From Margaritifera margaritifera (lineage: Eukaryota; Mollusca; Bivalvia; Unionida; Margaritiferidae), in contig JAQPZY010001523.1 of the NCBI GenBank assembly GCA_029931535.1, forward strand, positions 2,450,001 to 2,514,000: DNA of 64,000 nt, given 5' to 3'. Below, one piece after another: positions 26,026-38,714 of this stretch (position 1 is the first letter of the stretch; every line of letters starts with the position of its first letter). Both the position numbers and the translations under genes were made by a program. The notes under the pieces are model-generated. The model made no database searches and had not been told where the DNA came from. It saw nothing but the letters and a program-made list of their open reading frames with translations.

Positions 26026-27394
26026 TTATGGATCAAGTTGTTCGAGGGTGTTTTTGTTGTTGGGTTCTGTTACAAAATGGGTAAGATTCATTCAGCATCA
26101 GAAAAGTGTGAATAAAACCTATGATGCTTTGGTGGTAAATTGGTATTTGATAAGTGGTAAATTGGTATTGCGCTCCAGACGACTAATGTAAACCATGATC
26201 GACGGTCTAACCGACCAAGAACTGAAGCCTTCCCATTACTGAATGAGGGTCACTTCGACTCACAGTTTCTTTAAACGTGGCGACCGGAATTCTTTTCCAA
26301 AAGTTAGGGTCTGGTATTTATAATATTGAAATTAGGGTTCTCCTGTCTAATTTACTTTAATGTTTTACTTTTAGTTTTATCTCACCTGGCCGTAAGGCCA
26401 AGTTAGATTATGGTATGGCCCTGCGTCCGTCGTGCTTCCGTCGATACTTGCTATTTTCAATTCTTCCCAAAAATAACTGAACTAATTTCTACAACATTTG
26501 ACAGGTGTTCTCCTAAAAGAGGTCATCACATTACTGAATTTCTGTTTGTTTAAAGAAGGCAAACACATTCTTTTTTGTTGCTCTCTGAAAACAAACAAAA
26601 ACATGCTATTCAGGGTCTGAAAACAAACAAACAAATGAAAGTTCCAGGCCAAAGTGTCCAAATTCACATATATACATGTATGGATATTCATGAGGTTAAT
26701 CTTGCATCAGATTGGCTGAGCTTGTTACCACATCTAATTTTTCTCCAACTTGATAAATAAGCTTATATTATCATTGTCCTATAGATGTTCTATAACAAGT
26801 GAGATTGGCACATATTAATGAGATGATCTTGCATCTGACTGGTTGAGCTTGCTTCTTCTCTAGATCTAGAGACTATATTTATCATGCAGTGTTTTGATGA
26901 AACTTTGTAAATAGGTTAATGTCTTTAAGATCTTGGCTGATATCGATTGTGAACAAGAGACTATGCATATTAATTACCCCATTATCTTTGGAAGGAATGT
27001 TTACCAGACTATAGTAAAAGAGGGTAAAACCGACTTTCCATTTCATTCTTACAATGCTACAGAAGTCTGCTTAGTGATATGGTCAACTGTTAAGTTATGT
27101 AAGCATGTGAGTGATATCAAGTCTACTTGGACTAGTTCGAGTATGGAATGACATATTAAGCACCATCTTGAAAACATGATTTAAATTAAATATTTCAGCG
27201 TCAGAAAGTTTGTTAACAAAAAAGTATTTAAAAATAATGTAAATTTTAGATTGCAAATCTCTTTTATTTAAGGTAATGTCATTATGAACAAGCCTGAAAA
27301 TCATGTTTTCTTTAAATGATTTTTATCCTTAAATTGCTATACATACAGTTAGGACCTTTAAGTCAATACATGTAATTATAATATCCTTGAACAG
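26026..27394. repeat. Dispersed repeat fragments, no gene
   Basis: At about 26378-26540 the phrase 'cacctggccgtaaggccaag', followed by 'cgtccgtcgtgcttccgtcg', matches in style a repeat I associate from memory with bivalve genomes, including the later 'ttctacaacatttgacaggt' part. Two related phrases, 'ttgcatcagattggctgagc' (26701) and 'ttgcatctgactggttgagc' (26830), show an internal duplication. No coding sequence is supported. Confidence 0.5.
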
Positions 27395-28368
27395 CCATAT
27401 TTCGTGGACTTAACGTGAATTTTAACGCGTTCGTTATAATATTGTGAGAATCTATTCAAATAACCATAGAAAGTGTTCACCTATATCTACTTCATGTAAT
27501 CATCGTTAAATAAATTTTGGCATTCATGTACATTAATAAAGAATTACCTTTTTTCCTGGCGTGTGTAAATTTACTTATTTCTGGAAGTGCATCCATGGTT
27601 CGTGACATTGACTAAAAGGTCACGTGGCATATGACCGGAACGTGCCAGTTAGACCAAGGTATGGATATTATCAGTTTATAGCGTCTCCGTGTTTTTTAAA
27701 TTAACAAAAATTAAATTTAAAAATGAATAATTTTTTCCCGTTAATTCTATATGCAGTTTGTGCACTTACATTGCTGCTTGCTTGTTCTTTACCATATAAA
27801 TACATGACTCATTAGACTGAGAGAGACAGACAGATAGACAGACAGAGGGAGAGAGAAATTAAAAATAGACACTGGTGAATGGATACACATTTTATTATAA
27901 CAGATTCAATGTCTTTTGATGTAGAATATATGTTCATTATGAAATAATACTGAAACGAAAAAGTCTGTAGTGAATATACATTTCGAGTGTACAATTTTCT
28001 TACGTTGCATAAGAACCCCACATGATTAAAACCAAATATTTACATTGGCTATCCCGTTGTATAAATTCCTAAAGTGGGTTTTTCTGTTCAAGATACGTAA
28101 ACAAATCTTGTGATCGGCGGACCTATCTTTAGCATATAATAGAAAATTCAAGGCTAAAATGTCTGACACAATTAAGGCATTAGTGAAAATATAGATTTTC
28201 ATTATGATTTTTTGTAAATTACATGAAATTACCTGTTTAAATCTAATTTTGTCTGATTTTACTTATAATATACTTGCTGTCACTCTTGAAGAACGCTGGT
28301 GACACAGCTGATTACGTCATTATCTGGAAACGAGCGCGTTAGGTAGCGAGAAACATGGCGCACGATTG
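27395..28368 (-). repeat. Left copy of ~950-bp inverted duplication
   Basis: The reverse complement of this stretch matches 39296-40236 along its whole length with moderate divergence and small indels. Anchors include 'aacgcgttcgttataatatt' (27427), 'tggatattatcagtttatag' (27663) and 'aacatggcgcacgattg' (28352). Homology stops sharply near 28368 and fades near 27395. On the minus strand a 69-codon frame (27812-28021) has a counterpart in the right copy. Either two insertions of one repeat in opposite directions, or long terminal inverted repeats of a 12.8-kb element. Confidence 0.85.
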
Positions 28369-31079
28369 AAGGATTTTCACGACTTCAGGAGGTTGTATGA
28401 GAGTAGATATGGTTGGGTTTCTGTATACAAGTTTATATACAGATATAAAATATTATAATATTACACCATAAATAAAATTTAAAAAAATTGTTATAAACTT
28501 TAAGGTCATGTTAAATATGGATAAGATTGCATCATATTTATGAATAAAAAATCAGCAATTTTGACATTTACCTTTGTGGCAAACTTGATAAATTTGGTCT
28601 AATATGGCATATAGAATAGTGCATAAAAAATAAACTTTAGTATCTCCTTATGATGTGCTTGTCCATACAAAAAGGATTTGACATGAGTGTTCATTTTGTG
28701 TCATATTTATTGTACAAAATCAAACAGTAATTATCATGGATGTTTTTGAAACCCTTGGGAGAGTTCGATATCATTCAATGAGTTTCATAAATTTCATGTG
28801 AAATTAAGATGAATGGATGATATTATTTATTGCATAAACCTTTTATAAAAGTTAACTTGTATGACTCAATCTAAATCTGATGGTTCTAATGTTAGACTGA
28901 TATATTTTATGACATTTTGATGTGACGTGAAATTATATGCAAAACAGTGATATCACATATAGGAAATGGCTGTATAAAATTCCATAATAACATCATTTGA
29001 GAGTGTTTCATCTGAAAAGGTATGTTAAGTTAATATTCTCATGCTTAGTTTATACCCCTCCTGGATGCTTTGTTAAAATCTGTCTACATTTTGACTACGC
29101 TTCACATAACGAAACAAACTACACTTGGATAAGCAACTTACTACTCTAACAAAATAACTCACTCTATAAAATATAAATTTCGTCATAGACGTCTTTGATA
29201 CAGGTTCTACATATTTCCCTAAAAGGATCTTTAGGGGCTCACAGTAAGCAAACAATACTAACTAACAGCTATCTCCTTTGAATTATTCACCTTCACTTGC
29301 ATTGTGAATCCTGTGAGAATAAATTAGTATGACGGCTGGTACCTATGAACTAGCTAATTATTCAATTAAAGAATTGTCTTTTTTTTCACAACACTGAATC
29401 TCCGTAATGAAATGAATAATCACTAATATCTCTCATATTTACTAATGGAGATGGATTACCTCAGACCCACAGATCTTTACAATAATTTGTTTTCTTCTTA
29501 CACGATACAGATTCTGTTTGTGTTTTTTTGTTTGTTGGTTTTGTTTCGTTCTGTTCTGTTTTTAATGCTGGGAAAAGCTGAATGCCTACAAAATATTTGA
29601 TTACATTATTACATACAAAATAAATAATTAGCATATCACAAATTTGTAGCATGCATAACATTTTAGGAAATTTGAATTTGCTATAATATTGTTCATCATA
29701 GGCCTAGAGACTAGGATATAAAGCACTGGATTATGTCGCGAAAATTGTATGTGTTTTATGAATATGTCGGATTTACAGATTTTGAAAAAATGGAATGGTA
29801 CTAAAATATCATTATTTACAGTGATTAATTCCTAATAAATGTGGCTGAAATAATATTATGTCTACATGGAAACATGATTAATCTGCATCTCTCATTGCAC
29901 AAACTTTGACATTCAAAGGTGGTCCGAACAGTTTACACGAAACGCCCAAATCCACCCAAATATGCCCCAAATACACCTTTGATATGCGTAATATACAAAG
30001 AATATATTCTTTAGGTATCATATATTACAAGAAAATATCAGAAAAGCAGATAAGTTGCAGCAGATGGTTAAGAATTTCTCTGCATAGCATAACATACAGT
30101 TCGGTGTGCAATTTTTAATACACTCGTGTACTATTGATATGTATAAAATCTTGTTAAAGTTCTTTTCTTATTTTTAAATTGTTTGTAATGACATAAATAT
30201 GGGTACTACTGAAGGTGTATTTGCTGTTTTCTTCTCTACTGTTTTATTGATGGCTCTTTGGGGAAAAACGGAAGTGCGTCTCGAAACTGAACTAAAATTG
30301 AATAACAAATAAAAAAATGAATTAAATATAAAAGGTGCATAAATTCAGTTGACAAACGAACAATTAAATTATACAGTGATCGCGCTGGGCTTCTCCAATG
30401 TCGCAAATTCGATTTTTTTCCTAATTGGTGAAAAAATAAACCATCTGGCGATTTTATTGGCGACAACATTTTGGCTGTTAAAATTTGTATATACAATCGT
30501 GGGTTTGGAGTGGAGGAATTCAAAGGCACCATGAAAGGAAGCCGCAAACTTGGATATAAAATGCACTGGAATCTATCTATTACTACATAAATAAATCCTT
30601 TGTTCATATTGACAAACCATCCTACCAGTGCATCATAATCCGCTAATGCTGACATCTGGCCTGAGTACTGTATGCTGTGATATACTCAAATAGTCATGCT
30701 ACCGGACCAACTACAATCGACCAAACGACGGCTAATCTTTTTTTTTTTTTTTTTTTTGAAAAATGTAGCAGAAAAAATAGTTTTGCTGAAACTTCAGAGA
30801 AAAGTGATTACCATTCCAATCGTTCTGTATAAATACTAAGCAAATGAAACAAAAAATTCAGTATCAGTCTGAACAATAAACTGTCACGGATAAACGTAAG
30901 TTAGACTTTTCGTGTTCATCATTTCATCCTAAGAGTACCGTATATACTCGCGTATAAGCTGAATAATTGAGGAAAAAATAAAAGCCTGGAAGAAGGGGGG
31001 TCGGATTATCCTCGGGACAAGGTCTAAACTTAAATTTTTTAAAGTTTTTTTGTTGACTATTGGTATATATTAGAGGAGA
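28369..31079. other. No supported gene; one dispersed-repeat end
   Basis: At 30938-30965 'accgtatatactcgcgtata' and 'agct' resemble the widespread 'tatactcgcgtataagc' repeat end found in many animal genomes. Poly(T) lies at 30739-30757. A 139-codon minus-strand frame at 30236-30655 lacks recognisable motifs. Confidence 0.45.
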
Positions 31080-31113
31080 CTAGATAGATAGATAGATAGA
31101 TAGATAGATTGAC

Positions 31114-31189
<76 letters not shown>

Positions 31190-31206
31190 TGATAGATTGA
31201 TTGATA
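31080..31206. repeat. (GATA)n microsatellite
   Basis: About 30 tetranucleotide units with one 'ttgaca' interruption near 31109 and degenerate 'gatt' units at the end. Confidence 0.97.
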
Positions 31207-31803
31207 GGAATAATAAAGACAAAAGCAGTGTAAAATACAATTAGGTATATTATCGAGTGGAATATGTCACAAATAACTTGACAACTTACATTTTGTTCTT
31301 CATCGTGTCATAAAAATCCATAGAAATATATAATGATTGACATTTTAAATCCGTTTGATATGATAAATCCATGAATTCTATCATAGGTCACCAGCATAAC
31401 AATAGTAGCCCAGAATGATCCGATTCATAATATCCCGTAATATGTTAATTCCACACATCTGACAAATAAACAATGAAAGTCAAATCCACACTTTTGTGAT
31501 TCACAGTATCCTATAAAGGTCACTGTCTAATGTCATCTGGTACAAAGCCCAAGAATTCATCCGCATCGTCTGAGTGACCAACTATAGTGCTGAAATCCTC
31601 GATCGTCGTCTAGTCATCGTAAATATCATCTGACTCCAATTCCTCGTCTTTACTGTCATGTGCGGGTGATTACGTGGAGATTGAGCTTGGACTCTGTACG
31701 TGATACTTCGATCATCCAGTCTGTGAAATCTATTAAAGGATGCAACTGAACAGGTGTCAATTGTGCGGCAAGATCACAGGGAGTTCAAATAACCACCCTC
31801 TGT

Positions 31804-32065
31804 TACTTGGCACTGAACAAGTATCAAATACGCGGCTCGATCAAAGGGTTGTAATGTGGAGAAAACAAAGAGGGTGCTAAGGGATTAAGGTCAAACACGT
31901 ATATGTACGACGTGTAGGACTCTACTTGGCACTGAACAAGTATCAAATACGCGGCTCGATCAAAGGGTTGTAATGTGTCGAAAAGAAAGAGGGTGCTTAG
32001 GGATTAAGGTCAAACACGTATATGTTAGACGTGTAGGACTCTACTTGGCACTGAACAAGTATCAA
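31804..32065. repeat. 119-bp tandem duplication
   Basis: 'tacttggcactgaacaagta' starts at 31804, 31923 and 32042, so two full 119-bp units and a partial third are present. The units contain 'cgcggctcgatcaaagggtt' and 'ggattaaggtcaaacacgta' and are almost identical, implying recent duplication. Confidence 0.93.
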
Positions 32066-32100
32066 ATTAACAAAGTATAAGTCATAAGACAGATATAGAA

Positions 32101-32104
<4 letters not shown>

Positions 32105-32154
<50 letters not shown>
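32105..32154. repeat. (GA)n microsatellite
   Basis: About 25 GA dinucleotides. Confidence 0.97.
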
Positions 32155-32158
<4 letters not shown>

Positions 32159-33754
32159 CAGATGTAGAGAAAGAAGATAGTTGATAATACATTTATTTAA
32201 AGTGACAACAGTCATACCTTTGCACACAGACGTCATGCAAAGACTATGGAAGTAGCTAAGATTGCTGCTATTAGTAAAAGAAAAAAATTACATTAACAGC
32301 GACTGTTAACGTGGGTTCAGTAAGATGAATATCATCAAAACTGACATCAGGAATAAACTCGGCATCTCAAACTGCATTCAGCAAGTGGGCAGCCGTAAAA
32401 TCACAACGCATACTCATGTGACATTCGATTCTATTATTTGTATGAAACAACATTTTAATAGTGCAAAACGTTATAAATAAGCAATCAAAACAGTCATGTA
32501 ATGATTTATTCTGTAATATTGTGGTATTGTATAGTTTGTTGTTAATAAAGTAAGAAATACCCCATCTTTTTCAATTTTCATTCCCTACTACATTAACAGA
32601 CATGGAAAAATATTGACTCCTTGCTTGGCGACATTTTTTGAAAACTGGCGACAAAATATTGAGGTTGGCTTTTTTTGGCAACAACTTTTTTAAAGCCAGC
32701 ACCGTATTTAATATGAATTGAAATTTGTTTTTGCTTCTTCACAAACCAGAATACTGTGTATAAAGGTTCTGTGAGACACGATTACAACAGAAAATGCTGT
32801 ATACAATAATAAGAGTCTTATAGATTGAAGACAAATAGCATATAAATTCAATGCATGGATGCTTCAACTAAATGATATAAATATTCCTGACAAGTTTGAA
32901 TAATGAGTTTTAATTCATGGACAATTTGGTATTTACACATATTCCTTTGTTTACTTATGCGACAACACAAACAATTGTAATTTTATAGAATAAACCAGAG
33001 CTAGATAAGTCTTTGGCTATTAAGTCGTTATTATCGATGTGAACATAAGAAAGTATAAACCTGCATATAATGTACCGGTATAGTGTGTTTGGCTGACCTA
33101 TTTTATTGTCAGGCAGAGACAATTCGAGGTACTCTTTCCAGAAAAGAATAAATGTCCGCTAATAACAATCATTTCAAAACTTATTGGGAAAGATATCTGT
33201 GATTCTACTGTCACTAAACTTTGGACAAACAACAAAAGAGAATCAATGAAGCACAAACTCAAATCAGCAGTTGACTGGAAACAGTGTAAATTTCCAGAAC
33301 TAATCAATAATAATGAAAAAAATTATGACAAATCAACGCCTATGCCTGCACAGAATAAACTATTTTTCTGTCAGTAATATTAATAATGACAATAATAATA
33401 ATAAAACGTTTTCCAAATTTCTCACATTTACTTTCCTCAAAATATTTTTTAACATTTCAAACCGTCAATGTTTACGATTGAAATATAATTGTAAAATTCA
33501 TTGTAAGAGATAACTACCTAAATTGCCAATATTGTTGTTAGACAATGCATTAAAGGACAACTATACTGGATTTTATTAAAGAGTAATTTATTTTATTACA
33601 ATAAATTTTGCATTTGCTTATATTTTGCTTAGCACCTAATTACTATTCTAATGATATGCACACTCATCTGCAGCCAACCTAGCACAGTTTGTTTGCATAA
33701 CTCATTAGCAGTCATTATTATCACATAGGTATAATATTTTTTGGATTGGTTTGC
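32155..33754. other. No feature seen
   Basis: AT-rich, with no supported coding or RNA gene. Confidence 0.4.
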
Positions 33755-33932
33755 TTTTTTTTTTTACAGCACATAAACAGTTTGAAGGTTATATTGTGAT
33801 GAGGCAAATATAATAAAATGCCTTGTTCACATTCACACCACTAGCTGAACCAGACTGATCTAATGGTGGGACTTGAACCCATTACCATATGCTCAATGTC
33901 CAATGTCTTAGCCACTGAGCTGCCGCAGCCCC
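33755..33932 (-). mobile_element. tRNA-derived SINE
   Basis: Read on the minus strand, it starts with a tRNA-like head 'ggctgcggcagctcagtggc' (A box, 33907-33923) and 'atgggttcaagtcccacc' (B box, 33868-33880), followed by about 100 bp of unrelated body and an A-tail (T-run at 33755-33765 on the plus strand). The 3' side cannot pair with the 5' acceptor, so this is not a tRNA gene. The total of about 178 bp is usual for a SINE. The family is unknown. Confidence 0.8.
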
Positions 33933-35200
33933 TATGATAAATGCATAACAGCACTGTGCTTGATATATCACTATAGAATGACCAAAGAAAACATGAGGAC
34001 TTGTGACATACCGGTAGGTATATCCTTCTTGGGATCATCAACATCAATTTTTAAAAAAAAAAAATATTTATGAAATCCCAAGGAGATTGTTTAATTCCAA
34101 AAGCCAAAAGGATTAAGGTTTCAAAAAAATTGAGGGATTCGGTGAATGTTTGTACCTGGGACTAGTATATCAGGGTTTAAAAAAAAAGGATACTTGGTAT
34201 TCGAAAGCAAAAAATAGGTTCATATGAAATGTTTGTATTGAAGCATTTCACTACACATGAAAATATGTACTCTTGGTATTTTGTACATATACATTGATGA
34301 TGTGACACTGTTAGCATAAGAGTGTGATGTAGGGTGCACACTGCTAGAAATAAGATAATGGATCTATCAATAGATGTCAATAAATTATATTTTTATCTGT
34401 GATCCCATTGGACTGCATACTACTTAGACTGCAAGCTAATTGATGTAGGAAAGGTCAATATCTAAAATATCTACCTGTTAGATCAGTGCATGTTGTCAAA
34501 TGGGCGTTATATTATGAAAGTAATATATTCCATTGTTAATAATTGATTTTTTGGTTTGAGTTGGGCTGGAAGTGCATCCACCACTTTTTCATGCAGATCT
34601 GAGGAATTCTTGTGGTCCATAATGATATCTTCTGCTTCAGGACAAGTTCTGAAAACCTCCCCCAGATCTGCCAGGGTAGATTACACCGTATCAGATGATG
34701 AAATTTTTTTCATTTCAAAAGTCTGATTTCATTTTGATAGATAATTTATACCATAAACAAGGTTTTTATATTGGCTTTGTTTTCGCTGCTGATTTTTGAT
34801 TACTATATAAAATGAATGAAGTTTTTCTATTTAAAAGAAATAAAGTATTTTACTTATTATTACTAAGTAGGTAAAGATTAACTCACATGCAAGAGAAAAA
34901 CTAAATAGCTTAAATAGTTGTTGTACTGTCTTCTTCTCCATTCTTTTTGTAGTTATGGTCATGGTGATGGTGATGGTGGCAGAGGTTATGGTTATAAATA
35001 TCCTTGTTGTTGTGATTTATACATAAAAATACATAAATCAATACATATCATATGTAAACCTTTTATATGAAGAACACCAGTTAATGAATACAACTTCAAG
35101 ATGGCCTCTTTTGCTTGATGCAAAGGTTTGTATGTACATTTTTGCTTTAGGTTATGCAGACTTTATTAATCAAATTACAAATAATTTTAGTAGACACCCA

Positions 35201-35203
<3 letters not shown>
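33933..35203. other. No supported gene
   Basis: AT-rich, with a short (GTGATG)n-like run near 34960-34980. No gene recognised. Confidence 0.4.

Positions 35204-35273
<70 letters not shown>
35204..35273. repeat. (AT)n microsatellite
   Basis: About 35 AT dinucleotides. Confidence 0.98.
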
Positions 35274-35276
<3 letters not shown>

Positions 35277-35342
35277 GATTGCGTCTTGGATCTGAAAATG
35301 TTTAACTTCGTGTCAATTTATTTTTTAATAAAATCACCAAAG

Positions 35343-35684
35343 TTACATCATAAACTTTTGGTTGTTCAAACCACCAAACCGACTGTTGATGTTTCTCAAT
35401 GCAGCTTTGCATAAGAACATGACTCTTCTACTTTCAACTTCATAATTCTCCAGCTCTTTAACCACTGCATCATCTATGACGACACACCTGTTGCCAAATC
35501 TGGCCTGTTGCTGTACAATAATGGTGTTTAAGCTATTGACAACGATAACACAGCTACTACTGTAGCTGGGGGTAAGAAATGGCAGTGCCTCTGTAATTAC
35601 TGTTTTGCCATATTGATTGGGTAAAACTGCTAAAACATCCCCACTGCAACATGCCAAAATACACTCACTCTGTTTTTCCTTCAA
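35343..35684 (-). pseudogene. RecQ-like DEAD-box helicase fragment
   Basis: A 113-codon minus-strand frame starts KEKQSECILACCSGDVLAVL, followed by PNQYGKT and later VIVVNSLNTII. This layout matches the start of RecQ-type helicase cores: motif 0 Gln, a Walker A that is normally PTGYGKS/T, then motif Ia. Walker A here has lost the usual Thr-Gly (NQ instead of TG) but keeps Gly-Lys-Thr. The remaining RecQ core (DEAH box, motifs III-VI) is absent, so at most an N-terminal fragment is present. It lies about 45 bp outside the Tigger element. RecQ-like genes of this style are often multicopy and mobile-element-linked in invertebrates (general memory), so a host gene is unlikely. Confidence 0.55.
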
Positions 35685-35727
35685 ATAAAAATAGTTTATT
35701 TATAAAAATTTTCATTAAGTCTAAGTA

Positions 35728-35751
35728 TCGTCGTGGCATCAGTTTCGGAGC
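35728..35751 (+). repeat. Tigger left terminal inverted repeat
   Basis: Reads tcgtcgtggcatcagtttcg and then gagc, preceded by TA. It pairs with 38715-38738. The following 'ggccattttattttg' is not mirrored at the right end. Confidence 0.85.
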
Positions 35752-36349
35752 GGCCATTTTATTTTGTTGATATCACGTGATAACATGCAGCTGATGACGC
35801 AATTTTCAGAAGTTTTGTTGACAGTCCTTTCACGCTTTGCTACAAGTAAAGAAAATGCTTCAAATTCGTCTCAGTGCTGTAAGTATACACATTATGCATA
35901 ACAATTATCAAAAAACAAAATTTCCTAAGACACTTTCATACCCATTCAAAATACCTTTTTTTCCCCCATAATATCAATGAATTGAAACGTTTGGTGCAAC
36001 TTCTTTTGTTGTCGTCTGTCAAATGAATAAAATCAGGTGACTTCTTATCTCCGCCCACTGCTCAGTTATTTTTTCATACGGAAGCCCATTAAGAGAATAA
36101 TTATAAATTTTGCTGTTTAATTTAATGGGATATTTTTAAATTTTTTATATCTCCTTATTTGATGTTTTTAATACAGAAAAAAAGAGTAATCGATTTTAAT
36201 GAAATAAATAAAAAAAATTTAATGATAAATACTTATATATTGGAAAGTTAACATTTACATAATTTTTTAAAGAAAAAGTATTAAACAATTTTAATAATGT
36301 CATAAATACATTACGCGCATTTTTCCATGATTTTCAGAATGGTGGAAAC

Positions 36350-38258
36350 ATGCATCGACACTATCGTCGTTATGACCAAGAAGCTTTAACTGAAGCATAC
36401 ATGGATGTTAAGGAGAAAAAAATGCCAGTTAAAAAGGCGGCAAGGATGCATAGTGTTCCCGAAACAACTTTACGCCAACGTGTCATTGGTGAAGTGGACA
36501 TTGACACCGTTAAATCGGGGCCAAAATCCATTATTTTCCTTGGAGCATGAAGCCAGGCTTGTAGACCACATTTCTCTTTTGGCGAAAGTGGGCTATGGTT
36601 ATACCCGTTCAGATGTATGTAATTTGGCTACTGACTATGCTGTTGACATTGGACTTCGTCAGAAGGATAATCCATTATCACTGCAGTGGTATCGCAACTT
36701 CATATCGCGATGGCCTAATTTATCTGTTAAAAAACCAAGGTCTCTCGCAATCGCACGTGCAAAATCGACATCAAGTGAGAAAGTAACCGCATATTTTGAG
36801 GAACTGGAGAAAATCATGAACACTTATAACCTGAAGGAGAAACCACAGTTCATTTACAACATCGCTGAGAAGGGAATTTCCTATAATCATACCCCTCCTT
36901 TTGTAGTCGCCGATAAAAATCGAAAATTGTCGCAATTACCAGTGGAATGTCATATAATGTGACTGTTTTATCGGCCGGGAATGCTTTAGGTTCATCAATT
37001 CCGGCTTATTTTATATTTCCGGGAAAGCGAATGAGAAATGAATTGCTTGAGGGTGCAACAACTGGTGTTTCTGATACTGTTAGTGAGACTGGATGGTCCA
37101 ATGGTCAAGTATTCAGGAAATATCTCGAGGAACATTTCATCAGCTATGTACAAGGGCGTGATCCATCTCAGCCACTGCTTCTGTTGTATGACGGACACAG
37201 ATCACACGTATCTTTGGCAGTCATTGATTGGGCAAAACAACATAACATCATTCTTTTCGTATTACCTCCTCACACTAGTCATGTTCTACAACCACTTGAC
37301 GTCGGATGTTTCGGACCGTTTCAGAAAATATACAATAAATGAAAGGGCAAAATTCATTAGAGAAATGTCATCATCATCTGTTCCTAAGCACGCCATATGT
37401 GACATAGCATGCAGAGCCTACAACTTAAGTCTGTCTGGTACAAATCTTCGATCATCTTTTAAAAAATGTGGAATCTACCCCTTCAACCCATCTGCTATAG
37501 ACTGTGCGTCATTCATACCAGCTACAGTATTCCAACATGAAAGCAATGACTCTGATTCCAACGAAGTTACCAACCATACCATCTCTCCATAAAATAACAA
37601 ATGTTTTATTCCCAACGAGTACAAAGCAGTAGGTTGTCATGCTCTGAGTCCAAGCAGTCGAGCTGCTGGTTTCTTCAGCAAGAAGGAGAGTGTATTACTG
37701 GACAAATCAAAGAATACCACTAAGAAACGCAAAGTCCTAACGGCTATAGTTGGTGGAAAGCCAATAACAGAGGATAGCATTGTGCAGGAAATAATTGGAC
37801 ATCTTGAAATGCAATCGTTAAAAAAAGCAAAGAAAAGTGAGGAAAACGGAAAAACATACAAGCCTAAGGAATCTTCAATATCTGAGGGTCCAAAAAAGTC
37901 AGGGAAAAAAATAAAGCTTACACACCCTATTAAGATCCAGTCAGATGGTGTTAATATGACTGGTCCATCGGGCAAGCATGTAATATCAGTACGGGAATCG
38001 GAAGAAATGGATGACTCTGAGTTTGTAGATGACGGTGAACCCTGCTGTGTATGCAAACAAGAACAGCCCGATGCCATGAAACACAATGATTACATCGAAT
38101 TCGTCAGTTGGGCACAGTGTTGTGTTCAAGGATGCAGTCACTGGGTTCATTTAAAGTATTGTACCGAAGTAAGAGTCTTTAGGCGGAATGATGTATTCAA
38201 CTGTCCCTGTCATCCTGAACTGCCAAGGAAAACTATGGCAGACTGTAGAGATGTTTAA
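36350..38258 (+). pseudogene. Tigger-like transposase pseudogene
   Basis: From the ATG at 36350: a Psq/CENP-B-N helix-turn-helix (36350-36520, MPVKKAARMHSVPETTLRQR), a CENP-B-type second HTH (about 36545-36750, LSLQWYRNFISRWPNLSV), then a DDE_1 domain. The first catalytic Asp is replaced by Ala (YNIAEKG, codon 36864-36866). The second (LLYDGHRSH, 37190-37192) and third (LQPLDVG, 37298-37300) are intact, with 35 residues between them. A C-terminal tail is Lys-rich and ends in a Cys/His cluster (PCCVC near 38043, WAQCCVQGCSHWVHL, FNCPCH near 38205) like a degenerate PHD-type finger. Breaks: frameshifts near 36.52, 36.95 and 37.31 kb, and a TAA at 37590-37592 after which the frame continues. The family transposes by cut-and-paste in the nucleus. 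Confidence 0.92.
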
Positions 38259-38714
38259 AGAAAGTTTTCACATGTGTACATATCTAATTTTGAAGTTAAC
38301 AGTTAAATTTTCAGTTTGAACCAGCTTAAAAAATTATCCCTCAACATTTTTTAATTCTTTTCTGTTAATAAAACTAAGCAGAAGAGATAGAAATACAATA
38401 AGAAAGAAAAATATTGATTCATACAATGATGACAATTATTATGTTCGCCATTGTAGCCAGTTTGTGCCACCATACATGTCTTTTATCATATCTACGATGG
38501 CCGCGAGTGGCGCTGTGATCAACCGCTCCGAAACAGATGACGTTATAAGCGAAACGGAGTACGCATAAATAAACTCTAACGGAACAAAAGTCAGTGGCCA
38601 TAAATAGTTTGAAGCTTTGACTTTCAGTGCCATTATAACGATCATTCTTAGTGTAAATGAACTTTTAATAAAACTTACATTGTTTACGAATTATTCCGCG
38701 ATTTCTTCTTAAGG

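Noticed and set aside
30236..30655. 139-codon minus-strand ORF
   Set aside because: No motif, Leu/Phe/Tyr-rich composition typical of AT-rich chance frames, and no homologue recognised.
33860..33932. A tRNA gene on the minus strand
   Set aside because: The A and B boxes are good but the acceptor stem does not close and a body with A-tail follows, so it is a SINE.
36350..38258. An active or domesticated transposase gene
   Set aside because: Three frameshifts, an internal stop and loss of a catalytic Asp exclude an intact product.
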